A DNA stretch of 64,000 bases from Myxococcales bacterium. GTDB taxonomy: Bacteria; Myxococcota_C; UBA6777. Within the stretch, counting starts at the first letter, position 1; every line of letters begins with the position of its first letter. The translations under genes were made by a program, and so were the position numbers. The stretch spans positions 248,001 through 312,000 of the forward strand of contig JACKEL010000003.1 in assembly GCA_020632975.1 (NCBI GenBank), in the 5' to 3' direction. A model generated the notes under the pieces. The model saw nothing but the letters and a program-made list of their open reading frames with translations, searched no databases and was not told the origin of the DNA. Below, in pieces: positions 54,201 to 63,345 of the stretch.

Positions 54201-54630
54201 CCATCTTGCGGGTGTTTGCCGCGGAGATGTAGTCCAAGCGATCTCTCCGTGTGGCCATTGCTTGTGGGACGCGCACGATCTTTCTTCCATTAAGTGCGAG
54301 ATAACCGATTTTTGGAAGGGCAAGGATCCGAAGCTGCGAAGTGATCGAGCCATACAGCGCAGCGATAGGAAGGCGACCCCTAGGGGCGATCACATCGACG
54401 CTATACGAGGGCAGGTGCATGGAGTGACGCAGTTCTGGATAGGAGAGATAACCTTGGCCGCAAACGGAGCTTCCTTCGTCCGTGTCCCATGCGGGGGTGT
54501 CTTGTGTGGGTGGGGCTGCAAAAGAGGTCTGTAGGCCCAAAAACAACCACACAAACACAGAAAGCCAAGGGGCCGATCGAAAGGGGTATTGGATGAAAAG
54601 ACTTTTTCTCTTGCCTTTTGTTGTGATCAA
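51256..54630 (-). CDS. Exported heparinase II/III-like protein with LamG insertion
   Basis: 1124 aa, started at TTG 54630 because AAGGAG lies eight bases upstream and the signal peptide (FVWLFLGLQTSFAAP) follows; no ATG fits. Residues about 200-560 are helical with aromatic-rich repeats as in the alpha/alpha toroid of polysaccharide lyases. At about 595-640 RPNISGHGHCNRGGIACLV and TAAYLF recall the heparinase II/III His block. From about 655 comes a LamG/concanavalin module (GRWHHIAATL, LRLYVDGQEVERR, FQGSLKNVFV), then further beta-rich sequence. The catalytic Tyr/His set could not be confirmed, so activity is open; glycan binding or cleavage outside the cell is likely. Confidence 0.6.
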   Translation of the reverse strand: MITTKGKRKSLFIQYPFRSAPWLSVFVWLFLGLQTSFAAPPTQDTPAWDTDEGSSVCGQGYLSYPELRHSMHLPSYSVDVIAPRGRLPIAALYGSITSQLRILALPKIGYLALNGRKIVRVPQAMATRRDRLDYISAANTRKMVPIEVGISSHTRATLLLHVNPKTANRRDITFFLGKKRASAQRPIFPYENRALSDDIYQDFVNQNQYGRGRDVLGYWRKLKTIKGPYVGNCVSYFASTFLSQTALAARSRLPVSGAEATRNFDIAQQCLERTLTIGGKPSSPKRITRKKRNVRIKGKQKAKGLSKMPGYRALIQAIHGYLWLRSASSRWNRLRASQRRGGRNVVWNKNLDVLLKSVLLRYDQTKGKAYGTSNRGLGEGFVRAFIEAKYPREQGSRERQKYIREVWSQWSQFGDLSSNSSHYTGAALNFLADWFLYSKQRTAKQDKLLRAFVSRIKKTYFPSGFIPETGDGLGPFPIADAAWVVALEKSAFILKDRELKWIAHRVFMRLIEPQRAYEAWGSNISEIVLQIHELIGFLHNHRAVHLIPEQRPTLKTEITYTNNLRAGTKQQDHALLFRSDKIPNKMILRGGPSARDTTMMVELRPNISGHGHCNRGGIACLVSDDTILMQTAAYLFREQKYHANVQTHQSTQSKKVLDGRWHHIAATLHNVGSRGLLRLYVDGQEVERRTIHNGRFRGPFKGMIVGGDGDKYGLFQGSLKNVFVRQRAFQPKEIEALYKRGPNAIPRPETDHLMLFTGRSFTNEVHLQKKARLILHGRPKKADALSMSFHHGTVQFDAKPNQLKGTGTLTASLWMRSKHWGPKEKIPASMGLVVGFPNLRIGLSRGIPYAVAVNFYGTQGLASASPACSARGSLGVSQERASDWQLSQYRGSFGRFSMSDVKKSSIQAKKIFLMVNRAFIVQADELSSPLPMPEHTGVSFPGVGLVDHFGKHWATLQQDVIPVPYITSDVNLMLLPNRHTRLTVFAPFGQLEVRDNQNKTFLNKFIRNNSKVSIFQKIQKQTRWKSLFHILIPHSPSVSNVSKIKDFKIFSIPKDAGRMGGIYKNRLIFGVNVTGRAGAIGPVHTDAEAFVVEGNRVWATGVSVFRLNGRSLLRSARKQNQFTR

Positions 54631-54711
54631 ATCTTTATCTCCTTCTCAACAACAGGTCGCCAAAAGCCCACGAGCGTGTTTCTCTTTTTGGAGAGGCAAA
54701 GGGACGCCAGT

Positions 54712-56859
54712 TTATCTTGGTTTTGGGTGGGGGTGCGCGTCCTTTTTCAACAACTCCTCGACTTCTTCTTGAAGATGGAAAGGGTTGATCTTTGAGCGTT
54801 TGAGCTTTTGGAGGATCGCTTGTGCTGCTTTGTGCTGTCCTGCTCGATGGAGAAGCTGGGCCGTGCGGAAGCGCGACCAAGGTGCGATCCAAGCGGGGGT
54901 TTGCTTGCTTGTACGCAGCTTGGAGGCTCGCTTGTAAAGGCGGAGCGCTTCTTTGGGGCGTTGGTGTGTTTCAAGAAGTCGTGCGTAACTGTACAGCGCT
55001 TGGCCGTGTTTGGGAAAGGCTCGCACGAGAAAGACGAAACGTTGTTCCGCCTGTTTCCAGAGTCCTGCTTTTCTCGCTTTGTTGGCTTGATCGAGCCAAA
55101 AGGCGGGGCGGATACCCTGAAGCGTGATGCGATGGGGATCTACGCGGATATCACGCACACGAAAAGGCACATCGACTTGGAAGGTCTTGGTTCCTCGGGG
55201 GATCTCAAAGATCTTCCACATGCGCCGACCCCTGCGGCCTTTGAACAAGACAGGGAGCCAGCCTGTCGCGTCCCCTTGGTTTTCGAGATGTAACGTGACT
55301 TTAACCTTGGGGCGCTTTCCTTTTTGTTTCCAACGAGGTGGCTTGATCCATGGTAAGCCGTCTCCACGGATCGTTTCTTTGAAAAATGTGGAGAGCGAAC
55401 GTCCTGCGTGGCGTTCCATGATGCGGCGGAGATCGTCGCCTGTTGCGAAACCTGCGCGATAGGTTTGGAAAAACGCGCGCAGGGCCCGTAAAAACGTGCG
55501 TTCGCCCATAATGCGCTCAAGAGCGAAAAAGACGAGTGTTCCTTTGGTATAGGCCGTGCGTTGGATCATCTGGTCCATCCCACCGGGCCCCATGAGATCG
55601 CTCGGCCACTTGCTTTGTAAGAAGGCGCGAGTGTGTCGTTGGATGGCTTTGTGCATCGCCGTTTTTCCGTACAAAAAGCCGATGGCCTTGAGTGAGGCAT
55701 AATTGGCGAGTCCTTCATTGAGCCATGTGGAACCTGCTTTGATGCCCGTGACAGCATTGCCCCACCATGTATGAGCGATCTCATGTAGCAAGACGTGGCG
55801 ATGCGTAAAGAGCGAATCCATCGGGCGGGACAACGATCCATCGAGAAAACCCAAGCGGCGTTCCAAAAGCAAGGTCATGGGATAACCTCTAGCCCCCGAA
55901 CCACCGAAGGTTGCGACACGCCATCGCCGCCAACGGGAGGAGCGCGCGTCATCTTTGCCTTGTGCACCTTGCTTGATCCAAGGCAGGCCCCACAAGGCTT
56001 CGTAATAAGCGCTGGCTTTGGCGATCAACTGAGCGACTTCTTCGATGCGTTTGCGCGGCTCTTCTGGTCGCAGATAAAACTCGACGATGGTCTTGGGCAG
56101 GGCTTGGGACTGCTTGTTTTTGAAGGGCTTTCCCTTTTGAAACTGGGGAAGTCCTTTCATCTCAAGACCTTCGATGCGTTGGTGTTCTCGTTGGAGATTT
56201 CCCGCTACAAGAAGCAAAGCCCCTTCTTTGATCCGCGAAGCCCCATAACGCCACTCTACCGTGCCGTCAGGGTGCTTGGTCTTGCCCAAAAGAGGGCCCG
56301 TCGAAAGAGCAAGCTCTGTTTTGGGGGCGCGGATCGAAAGCGTGTAAGGAAAGCGCTCACCTTTGAGCAGTTCGCCTCGAATGGGGTCCGCAAAGGCTGA
56401 GAGACTGGGATACCAACCATACAAAAAGTAAGTATCTCCTGGATCGATTTGGCAAAAGATCTGACGAAAGAGGTAATTTTTTCTGCTATAAAATGTAATC
56501 TGATAATGGATGCGCACGCGAAGCATCGCGGGGCGGGGATGCGGAGAAGACGAAAGCAAGGTGAGATCTTCGAGGCCGCGTCGGAAAGGCAGTGTTTTCC
56601 AGTGGCCTTGTGTGTCTTGTGCGGTGACTTCGAGGACAACGGCCATCTGGGTCAAAGAAAGCTGGATCTTGCGGGTACGACTGGGCCAACAGAGGTCGAT
56701 CTCTGCGGTGGTGTCCATCAGGTGTTTGTTGGGGAAGAGTTGGACAGCGAGGGTCATCTTTTGGATCTTGGCAGCGCGCAGGGGGCAAGTTGGCGCGGCC
56801 CAGAGGGGGTGTTGGAAGAAGAGAAAGTAAGTGGCTAGGAAGAAAAGGATTTTCTTCAT
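54712..56859 (-). CDS. Exported M1-type zinc aminopeptidase with TPR tail
   Basis: 715 aa from the ATG at 56859. Signal peptide (ILFFLATYFLFFQHPLWAAP), N-terminal beta domain, and a gluzincin domain with HEIAHTWWGN (about 357-366) and the third zinc ligand in LNEGLANYASL about 18 residues on: the M1 pattern. The GAMEN-type exopeptidase motif is replaced by something like GGSGARGY, so N-terminal specificity is uncertain. The last ~110 residues are TPR-like (RFVFLVRAFPKHGQALYSYA). It lies 10 bases after the ParA gene and before the heparinase-like gene in the same direction. Confidence 0.85.
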   Translation of the reverse strand: MKKILFFLATYFLFFQHPLWAAPTCPLRAAKIQKMTLAVQLFPNKHLMDTTAEIDLCWPSRTRKIQLSLTQMAVVLEVTAQDTQGHWKTLPFRRGLEDLTLLSSSPHPRPAMLRVRIHYQITFYSRKNYLFRQIFCQIDPGDTYFLYGWYPSLSAFADPIRGELLKGERFPYTLSIRAPKTELALSTGPLLGKTKHPDGTVEWRYGASRIKEGALLLVAGNLQREHQRIEGLEMKGLPQFQKGKPFKNKQSQALPKTIVEFYLRPEEPRKRIEEVAQLIAKASAYYEALWGLPWIKQGAQGKDDARSSRWRRWRVATFGGSGARGYPMTLLLERRLGFLDGSLSRPMDSLFTHRHVLLHEIAHTWWGNAVTGIKAGSTWLNEGLANYASLKAIGFLYGKTAMHKAIQRHTRAFLQSKWPSDLMGPGGMDQMIQRTAYTKGTLVFFALERIMGERTFLRALRAFFQTYRAGFATGDDLRRIMERHAGRSLSTFFKETIRGDGLPWIKPPRWKQKGKRPKVKVTLHLENQGDATGWLPVLFKGRRGRRMWKIFEIPRGTKTFQVDVPFRVRDIRVDPHRITLQGIRPAFWLDQANKARKAGLWKQAEQRFVFLVRAFPKHGQALYSYARLLETHQRPKEALRLYKRASKLRTSKQTPAWIAPWSRFRTAQLLHRAGQHKAAQAILQKLKRSKINPFHLQEEVEELLKKDAHPHPKPR

Positions 56860-56869
56860 GGGTGTCGCC

Positions 56870-57736
56870 TTATGATTTGGAGGCGAGCAAGCCCAAACGC
56901 TGTGCAAACTCGTCTGTCAACACACGATAAGATCGGGTCGCTCGCGACTTGGGATCAAACGCGTACACTGTTTTGCCCGCGAGTTGGGCGCGTACGATGG
57001 CTGAAGCGCTGCCGATCTCTGTGTTGAAGAGTTGTTCGCCGTATTGTTCGCGCAGCGCGTCTACGATGGTGCGGTTGAGTTTGACATTTCGCCGATCCAA
57101 GCGGGTGCGGACGACGCCAAGCCATTTGAGGTCAGGGTTGAGCACTTCGCGGACGGTTTGCGTGGTTTCGAGGAGTGAGGTCACACCATCGAGGCTCAAG
57201 ATGCTCATGTCGCAGGGCACCAAGACGTAATCGGCGGCAGTGAGGGCATTTAGCGTGAGGGTTCCAATGTTGGGTGGGCAGTCGATTAAGATCACGTCGT
57301 AGTGGGTGCGCGCGATATCGATCTTTTGTTTGAGGGAAAACTCTTTTCCAATGCGCGAAGCCAACTGTGCTTCCGCGTCATTGAGGCTCTTGTCGCTGGG
57401 GATCACCCACAGATTTTCCAGAGAGGTCTCTGTGGCAAGCTCTTGGATGTCGCGATGTTTTTGGAGTAGGATGTTGCCGAGACTCTCGTTTGGTTGCGTT
57501 GTGAGTAGGGAGGAAAGGCTCATCCCCACGTGTCCTTGGGCGTCCATGTCGACGAGCAAGACTTTGCGTTTGTGGAATTGGGCAAGTCCTGCTGCAAGGT
57601 GAACGGCTGTGGTGGTTTTGCCAACGCCGCCTTTTTGTGCAGTCACGGCCACGACAATCGCTTTGTGGTTGCTGGATTGAACACGTGGGCCTTGAAGCAT
57701 GCGCTTGAGGTTGCCGAAAGTCTCTTTGAGAGCCAT
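56870..57736 (-). CDS. ParA/Soj-family ATPase, no ParB partner
   Basis: 288 aa. Deviant Walker A KGGVGKTTTAVHLA (about 35-48), LLVDMDAQGHVGMSL, and Walker B YDVILIDCPPNIGTLTLNA identify a ParA/MinD-type ATPase that dimerises on ATP and moves cargo on the nucleoid. A basic C-terminal region suits DNA binding. No ParB gene or parS-like palindrome is nearby, so an orphan ParA that positions a protein cluster rather than the chromosome is possible. It heads the gene pair with the M1 peptidase. AAGGAG lies 11 bases before the ATG. Confidence 0.9.
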   Translation of the reverse strand: MALKETFGNLKRMLQGPRVQSSNHKAIVVAVTAQKGGVGKTTTAVHLAAGLAQFHKRKVLLVDMDAQGHVGMSLSSLLTTQPNESLGNILLQKHRDIQELATETSLENLWVIPSDKSLNDAEAQLASRIGKEFSLKQKIDIARTHYDVILIDCPPNIGTLTLNALTAADYVLVPCDMSILSLDGVTSLLETTQTVREVLNPDLKWLGVVRTRLDRRNVKLNRTIVDALREQYGEQLFNTEIGSASAIVRAQLAGKTVYAFDPKSRATRSYRVLTDEFAQRLGLLASKS

Positions 57737-57960
57737 AATCGAATGATCTCCTTGTGCTTTTGGAAAGCAAGGTCAAATCTGTAAAAGCGTTGCGAGATGT
57801 AAGGTTTGGAGTGATTCTGCATCGCGAGGACCTTGCCGCAACCCTGCGGATAACGGCGTGTTTGGTTATAGCTTCCTTGGATGGTGCGATCAACAGGGAG
57901 AGCATCCAAGGTGTGTGGTTGAGGGGCCGCTCCCCTGCAAATGCGTAGAGGAAAGCAAGG

Positions 57961-60438
57961 ATGTTCCAAGAGATGTCCCAGTGTCCAAGTTGCGGGCATG
58001 GTTATTCGCCAAGCCCCACAGGACCGTTGTTTTGTACCGAGTGTCGGTTTCCTTTGAAGCTGGTCGCTCAGAAGTATCGGCTGCTTGCGCCGATCGCAGA
58101 AGGGGGATTTGGGACGATTTACCGAGCTGCCCACGTCTATCTCGAAAATGACCGCGAACGTGCCGTCAAAGTCCTGAAGGCGCATGTCTTACAATCTCCT
58201 GAAAATATTGAGAGATTTTATCGAGAAGTTCGCGTGACGATGTCGCTTTCCCACAGAAACGAACACATCGTGCGGATCTACGATGACTTTGGACAAGACG
58301 AACATCTCGGATTTTTCTATGTGATGGAGCACCTGCGTGGTCGCCCTCTGTCTGCTTTGCTTGGGCGGGGGGGCCTCCCTGTCAAACTGACCTTGGAGAT
58401 CGCTTGGCAGGTGTGTGATGCGATCGCGACGTGCCATCGGGCCTCTGTGGTGCATCGTGACCTCAAACCCGAAAATATCTTTTTGGCGGTGCGTGAGGGC
58501 CAAGAGGGAACGCCTTTTGTGAAGGTGTTGGACTTTGGGATCGCCAAGACCATGGCCACTACGCAAAATCCTGGCCTTACGCAAGGGATCTTGGGCACGC
58601 CGATCTACATGGCACCCGAACAAGCAGAAGGCAGCACCATCGGGCCTGGCGCGGATATCTACGCCTTGGGGATCATCTTGTATGAGATGTTGGCTGGGAT
58701 GCCGCCTTTTGGCTATCCATCTTCCAATCTGCGTGGGGCATTTATGGAGATGTTGCGGGCGCATACTTCAGAACAACCACCCCCCTTGCTTGAGAAAAGA
58801 CCCGACATCCCAAGAGAGCTGGCAGGTTGGGTCGATCAGATGCTGTTCAAAGACCCCGATGAACGGCCCGCTTCCATGGAGATGCTTCGAGACGCTTTCC
58901 GCTCTTTGCTTCATCGCCACAAAGACGAGATGACCGCAGAACAAGCCTTGTCTTCGGCTGGAGCGCATACAGAGATCGACCAAGACGCTGTTTCTGAGGA
59001 CATGCTTTGGAATCGCCAAGAAGAGCTACCTTCAAGCAGCGCATCTATCGCACAAGCCCCCCACAGTTCGGGCGCTTCTCTTATCGTACAAGCCCCCCAC
59101 AGTTCGGGTGCTTCTCCCATCGCTGTAGGGCAAGCACCCGTGTCCTCAGAAAAAATAGAGAGCAAGGCGGCGTGGGAAGGCACGTCTTCTTCGTCTGGAC
59201 GGCTGCCTGCGTTAAGTCTCGCAAGCCCCAAAGCCCAGCAGGTCTTCCCCACGACTTCTCCAAGAGCGTCGTCTGGTAAGACCACGGCGACGCCCAAAGC
59301 CCAACCCGCGCTGTTGGGAGAGTCTTATCGACCACCGCGTCCCAAACGTCGCTGGCTTCGGTGGGGCTGGGGGATGGCGTTTTTGTTGGTGGGTGGCGTG
59401 ATTTTCTACCTTGGGCCTGACGAAGTCCTTTCTTTGATGGGCTTGCAAGACGAGCATATCCCCGTGCATCGGGCAAGTCAGCGTGTCGCGAAGGGGCCAC
59501 TTTCCAAAAAGCCCCCCATGCTTCCTTCGCCTGACGTTGCAGAAAAGAACACCGGTACGCCTTCTGATAAACCATCCACAGCCAAGCCCTCTACCTCATC
59601 AACGCAAGGCCCGTCACCAAGATCCACTACCTCTTTCAAGGCGACCCCACCAAGGCTCTCAGCCGAACAAGCCAAGCCTGTTCAGTCGTCTTCAGAAGTG
59701 CCACCAACACGTCTGCCCGAGCACGTGGTGAAAAAAGAATTGGATGTGAAGAAAGATACCGAAGACAGCGATAGTGGCGGCGGGATGGGAGCTTTACGTC
59801 GCGTCAATGATCAGTTGGTCCACCTGTCAAAAAGCCACAAGCGCATGGTACGCGCCGCCAAAGAAGGGCAAGTCGGGGAACTGCTGAAAGAAGCGAAGGA
59901 CGCGCTGGGGACAGTGCAAAAGATGCTTGGCAAGCCCAAGTCCTCTCGTTATAAGGGGCGCTTACAAGGATCACAGTACTCTTTGCTAAACGAGGCCAAG
60001 CGAGATCTTGCGCGTTTTACCCGCTTTCGAATGATCGCGGGTCGTCCTTACGTTCCGCAGTACCAAAAAATGATGAAGCAGATGGTCGTTTTAAATTATC
60101 GTAAATCTTTGGAAAAACTGCGAATCTCTCCACCTTTTGGGAGCTATTGCGCCTCGATCTTGTCAGGAACTGCTTATCTTCACACAGGAAAACAGATCTT
60201 ACGCTACGAAAAACGTTTAGGAGAACTGAAAGCTTCGGGGGCGTATCGTGCTGCGATGCGGACCTCCATGTTGGGGCACGCAGAAGTTGCTTTTCAGGTC
60301 TCGAAGCGGATGTTTGATATGGGTTTCCGTGGCATGTTGGCCAATCGCCAGCATCCTTGTTATAGCGAGGCCGTGCGTCGAAAAAGAGAACTTCGGTCGT
60401 GGTTGCCGCGTTTGCAGGAAGCCAAGGGCCGCATGTAG
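57961..60438 (+). CDS. Membrane Ser/Thr protein kinase with N-terminal zinc ribbon
   Basis: 825 aa. Residues 8-29 are a zinc ribbon (CPSC and CTEC). Kinase domain about 38-310 with GEGGFG-type loop (AEGGFGTIYRA), AVKVLK Lys, HRDLKPEN catalytic loop, DFGIAK metal loop, GTPIYMAPE, all intact. A Pro/Ser-rich stretch includes a doubled APHSSGAS unit; one membrane helix lies near 470-488; a Ser/Thr/Pro linker and a helical outer domain (about 600-825) follow. The outer domain is shared with the kinase encoded next. Start may be residue 1 or the Met at residue 5; both have weak sites. Such PknB-type kinases phosphorylate cytoplasmic targets upon an outer signal. Confidence 0.93.
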   Translation: MFQEMSQCPSCGHGYSPSPTGPLFCTECRFPLKLVAQKYRLLAPIAEGGFGTIYRAAHVYLENDRERAVKVLKAHVLQSPENIERFYREVRVTMSLSHRNEHIVRIYDDFGQDEHLGFFYVMEHLRGRPLSALLGRGGLPVKLTLEIAWQVCDAIATCHRASVVHRDLKPENIFLAVREGQEGTPFVKVLDFGIAKTMATTQNPGLTQGILGTPIYMAPEQAEGSTIGPGADIYALGIILYEMLAGMPPFGYPSSNLRGAFMEMLRAHTSEQPPPLLEKRPDIPRELAGWVDQMLFKDPDERPASMEMLRDAFRSLLHRHKDEMTAEQALSSAGAHTEIDQDAVSEDMLWNRQEELPSSSASIAQAPHSSGASLIVQAPHSSGASPIAVGQAPVSSEKIESKAAWEGTSSSSGRLPALSLASPKAQQVFPTTSPRASSGKTTATPKAQPALLGESYRPPRPKRRWLRWGWGMAFLLVGGVIFYLGPDEVLSLMGLQDEHIPVHRASQRVAKGPLSKKPPMLPSPDVAEKNTGTPSDKPSTAKPSTSSTQGPSPRSTTSFKATPPRLSAEQAKPVQSSSEVPPTRLPEHVVKKELDVKKDTEDSDSGGGMGALRRVNDQLVHLSKSHKRMVRAAKEGQVGELLKEAKDALGTVQKMLGKPKSSRYKGRLQGSQYSLLNEAKRDLARFTRFRMIAGRPYVPQYQKMMKQMVVLNYRKSLEKLRISPPFGSYCASILSGTAYLHTGKQILRYEKRLGELKASGAYRAAMRTSMLGHAEVAFQVSKRMFDMGFRGMLANRQHPCYSEAVRRKRELRSWLPRLQEAKGRM
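59052..59116 (+). repeat. 36-base direct repeat in kinase gene
   Basis: A 29-base string is found at 59052-59080 and again at 59088-59116 with one difference, encoding two APHSSGAS units. The tract lies in the unstructured juxtamembrane region. Confidence 0.8.
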
Positions 60439-60568
60439 CCTGATTTGTTGGTTAATTGTAAATATATCCATGGGGTTGGGGTGCCAACGTCAGCGTATGT
60501 CTTGGATGCGCGCTATAAGCAAAAGCACGCCAAGTGCGTTGGAAATGTTTCAAGAAGGAATCGTTGTC

Positions 60569-63265
60569 ATGTTAGAAAGTGCATCAAGTTGCCCACAGTG
60601 TGGAGCGCAACAAACTCCCCAAGAGTCTGCGCTTCTGTTTTGCTCGCAATGTCGCTTTCCCTTAAAGCTCATCGCGAACAAATATCGGCTCGTTGCGACG
60701 ATCGCCGAAGGTGGTTTTGGGACCGTTTACCGCGCTGAACACATCCACCTCCAAGAACACAAAGAGCGCGCGATCAAGATCCTCAAACCTGAAGTGATGC
60801 GTGCGCGGGGCATGGAGGCGCGTTTTTATCGAGAAGTCCGTCTCACGGCTTCTCTTTCGCAGCACAATGAACACATCATCCGCATTTACGATGACTTTGG
60901 GCAAGACGAACACCTCGGATATTACTACGTGATGGAGTTCTTGCAAGGGCAACCTCTCGCGGACGCGTTGTTGCGTACAGGGATGCCACTCAAAGACATG
61001 CTTGTGATCGGCATCCAGCTTTGCCAAGCGATCGAGGCCGCACACCGGGCAGCTGTGGTGCACCGCGACCTCAAACCCGAAAATATCTTCCTCACAGAAC
61101 GACCCGAACAAAGCCCCTTTGTGAAGGTGTTGGACTTTGGGATCGCCAAACCGCTCGCAGGTACGGCGCATGGGAATCTTACACAAGGGGTCTTGGGCAC
61201 GCCAAACTACATGGCACCCGAACAATGCACGGGTACCAACGTGGGACCCGGCGTCGACATCTACGCTGTGGGCGTGATCTTTTTCGAGATGTTGGCAGGG
61301 CGCGCACCTTTCGAACACCTCGGCGGAAGCGAGAGCGGATTCATCCAGATCTTGAATGCTCATCTGACTTTAGAGCCGCCTTCTTTGCATGAAGCTCGCC
61401 CTGATCTTCCCGCATCTTTGGTTGATTTGGTCCATAAGATGCTCCGCAAAGACCCAAAAGAACGCCCGATCTCGATGGAACAAGTCGGGCACGCTCTGCG
61501 TGCGCTCTACAATGGTGAAGAGATGCCAGAAACGGCTGTGGGAGAGCGCACTTTTTTGGCTGAAAAGCCCCTTCCTTCCGCTGAATATGCAGTCGTAAGA
61601 ACAGACAGTCCCTCTTTTGCTGCTGACTCGCTTTCTTTTGGAGCGACGACGCCGAGCTTTGCAGCGCTTCCACTCGATCCTCGTGCGCCAACAGGGTCTG
61701 CGGTCTCTTCTAAAAAGAGTTGGGTGGTGCCTGTGTTGTTGGGGTTGGTGCTGCTTTTGGGAGGAAGCCTAGGCGCTGTGCTGTGGTTTGCGTCTCCTTT
61801 TCAATCTAAGTTGAGCGATGTGTCTTATCGCGCTTCGCATCCCGATCCTACAAAACCATCTGCGCAAAAAGATCGCGATACCCCGCCTCAAACACCTCAA
61901 AAGGTGGAACCTCGCCAAGACGCACCAAAAGCGCGTTCTCTTGCGATCGCTGGGACATCTTCGCCCACGCATCAGCCCAAAGCGGTCTTGCCATCTCCCC
62001 AACCTGCGATGGTTCGGGTGTCTCCGCCTTCGCAGAAGGCTCCCCATGCTGTGCGGCGTGTGGCTGTGCGGCGTGCTGTGATGCGTTCAAAGAGACGCCG
62101 TGCTCGTAAACGACCTGAGTCACGAGGCTTTGCGCAGATCGCTCGGCGCCCTGTGAAAAAACGCCGCGTCCGCATCGCGTCTTTGGTGCAACGTCCTGTG
62201 CCTGAACGCGACGTGCGTGAGTGTGAGAGACTTGGTCGCCGCCGTCGGTGGTTGGAAGCGCATCGTTGCATCCAAGCTTTGGAAGAAGCCTACCCACGCG
62301 CTGCGCGTTTGGCTTTGGCTGAAGCTGCGTTGTTGTTTCGCGAACATCGCTGTGGTTCGACATCTCGGGCTGATGATGCCGATGAAGCCTGCAAAAAAGC
62401 AGCTTCTTTGTTTCGACACTTCCTTGCGACAGGAGGAGAACGCTCTCACGAAAGGCTCGCGCAGCGGCGTTTGCGGAGCTTGGATCGCGTCGCACGGATT
62501 AGAGAACGTCGAGCTGTGTTTGCGCGTCGAAAAGCAGACCGCGCCAAAAGAACGCGCATCAACACACCTCCAACTTTTCGCGCATCTCCCCCGATGGTCG
62601 GGGGGTATGTGCCGCCAGAACTTCCTGCTGAAGAAGCGCCCAAAGTCAAAGCTTTTGTGTCAGATAGCCAAGAAGTAAAGGACTTGATGTTGTCGGGCGC
62701 GAGCGCTTCCAAGAAAAAAAGTGCGGCGCGGGCCTTGTGGTCAAAGTATCGACAACTTCGAGATCGTGTTCATGTGGTGCATCTGCGTGGGGCTGCTTCG
62801 GGACTTGCGCATGCTGCGTATCTTTTGGCACAACCCGTGCGTCTTCACTTTCTTTCTTTGCAGATGGAACCCAGTGATACTTACGGCAACCAGCTTCGCT
62901 CGATGACTTCGGCTTTTACGAGAAGTTTGCAAGCTTATCGTCCGCTTGCTCAGTCGATGGACATGGTGGGAGCGTACTGCAATATCTTCCTTTCTGCCGA
63001 AGCTTACGACCACTTGGGGCGGCAGGTCGTGGCGTATCGAGATGCGTTGCATCAGTATCGTCATCTCCCAACCCACCGATATCTTCGCACGTCGAGCTTG
63101 GATAGCTTGGCCAGAGGCTATCTTTCTTCGGCCCGTCGTCTCTACCAAACAGCGTTTCGTTCTGTCTTGGGGATGCGTGGGGTGTTTTGCCGCAAAGATC
63201 TCGTCAAACAACGCGCTGCTTTGGAGAAGTTTCTGGATCGTCCCCAAAGTCAAGGACTGCGTTAA
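60569..63265 (+). CDS. Membrane Ser/Thr protein kinase with N-terminal zinc ribbon, paralogue
   Basis: 898 aa from the ATG at 60569, preceded by AGAAGGAA; the frame is open to 60248 but overlaps the first kinase. Same layout: zinc ribbon CPQC/CSQC (8-30), kinase domain (about 40-300) with AEGGFGTVYRAEH, HRDLKPEN, DFGIAK and GTPNYMAPE, one membrane helix near 385-408, an Arg-rich linker, and a helical outer domain. The last ~100 residues align with those of the upstream kinase (GAYCNIFLSAEAY against GSYCASILSGTAY, each with a second Cys later). A middle segment (about 550-640) is TPR-like with Cys residues (RCIQALEEAYPRAARLALAE). Tandem duplication followed by change of linker is likely. Confidence 0.93.
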   Translation: MLESASSCPQCGAQQTPQESALLFCSQCRFPLKLIANKYRLVATIAEGGFGTVYRAEHIHLQEHKERAIKILKPEVMRARGMEARFYREVRLTASLSQHNEHIIRIYDDFGQDEHLGYYYVMEFLQGQPLADALLRTGMPLKDMLVIGIQLCQAIEAAHRAAVVHRDLKPENIFLTERPEQSPFVKVLDFGIAKPLAGTAHGNLTQGVLGTPNYMAPEQCTGTNVGPGVDIYAVGVIFFEMLAGRAPFEHLGGSESGFIQILNAHLTLEPPSLHEARPDLPASLVDLVHKMLRKDPKERPISMEQVGHALRALYNGEEMPETAVGERTFLAEKPLPSAEYAVVRTDSPSFAADSLSFGATTPSFAALPLDPRAPTGSAVSSKKSWVVPVLLGLVLLLGGSLGAVLWFASPFQSKLSDVSYRASHPDPTKPSAQKDRDTPPQTPQKVEPRQDAPKARSLAIAGTSSPTHQPKAVLPSPQPAMVRVSPPSQKAPHAVRRVAVRRAVMRSKRRRARKRPESRGFAQIARRPVKKRRVRIASLVQRPVPERDVRECERLGRRRRWLEAHRCIQALEEAYPRAARLALAEAALLFREHRCGSTSRADDADEACKKAASLFRHFLATGGERSHERLAQRRLRSLDRVARIRERRAVFARRKADRAKRTRINTPPTFRASPPMVGGYVPPELPAEEAPKVKAFVSDSQEVKDLMLSGASASKKKSAARALWSKYRQLRDRVHVVHLRGAASGLAHAAYLLAQPVRLHFLSLQMEPSDTYGNQLRSMTSAFTRSLQAYRPLAQSMDMVGAYCNIFLSAEAYDHLGRQVVAYRDALHQYRHLPTHRYLRTSSLDSLARGYLSSARRLYQTAFRSVLGMRGVFCRKDLVKQRAALEKFLDRPQSQGLR

Positions 63266-63345
63266 GTTCGGAGTCTCGGGGGTTTTGGGTCGGGGACGTG
63301 ACTCGTTGGAAGAGGGATGGATGGGGGACAGGGGAGAGGAAGGGC

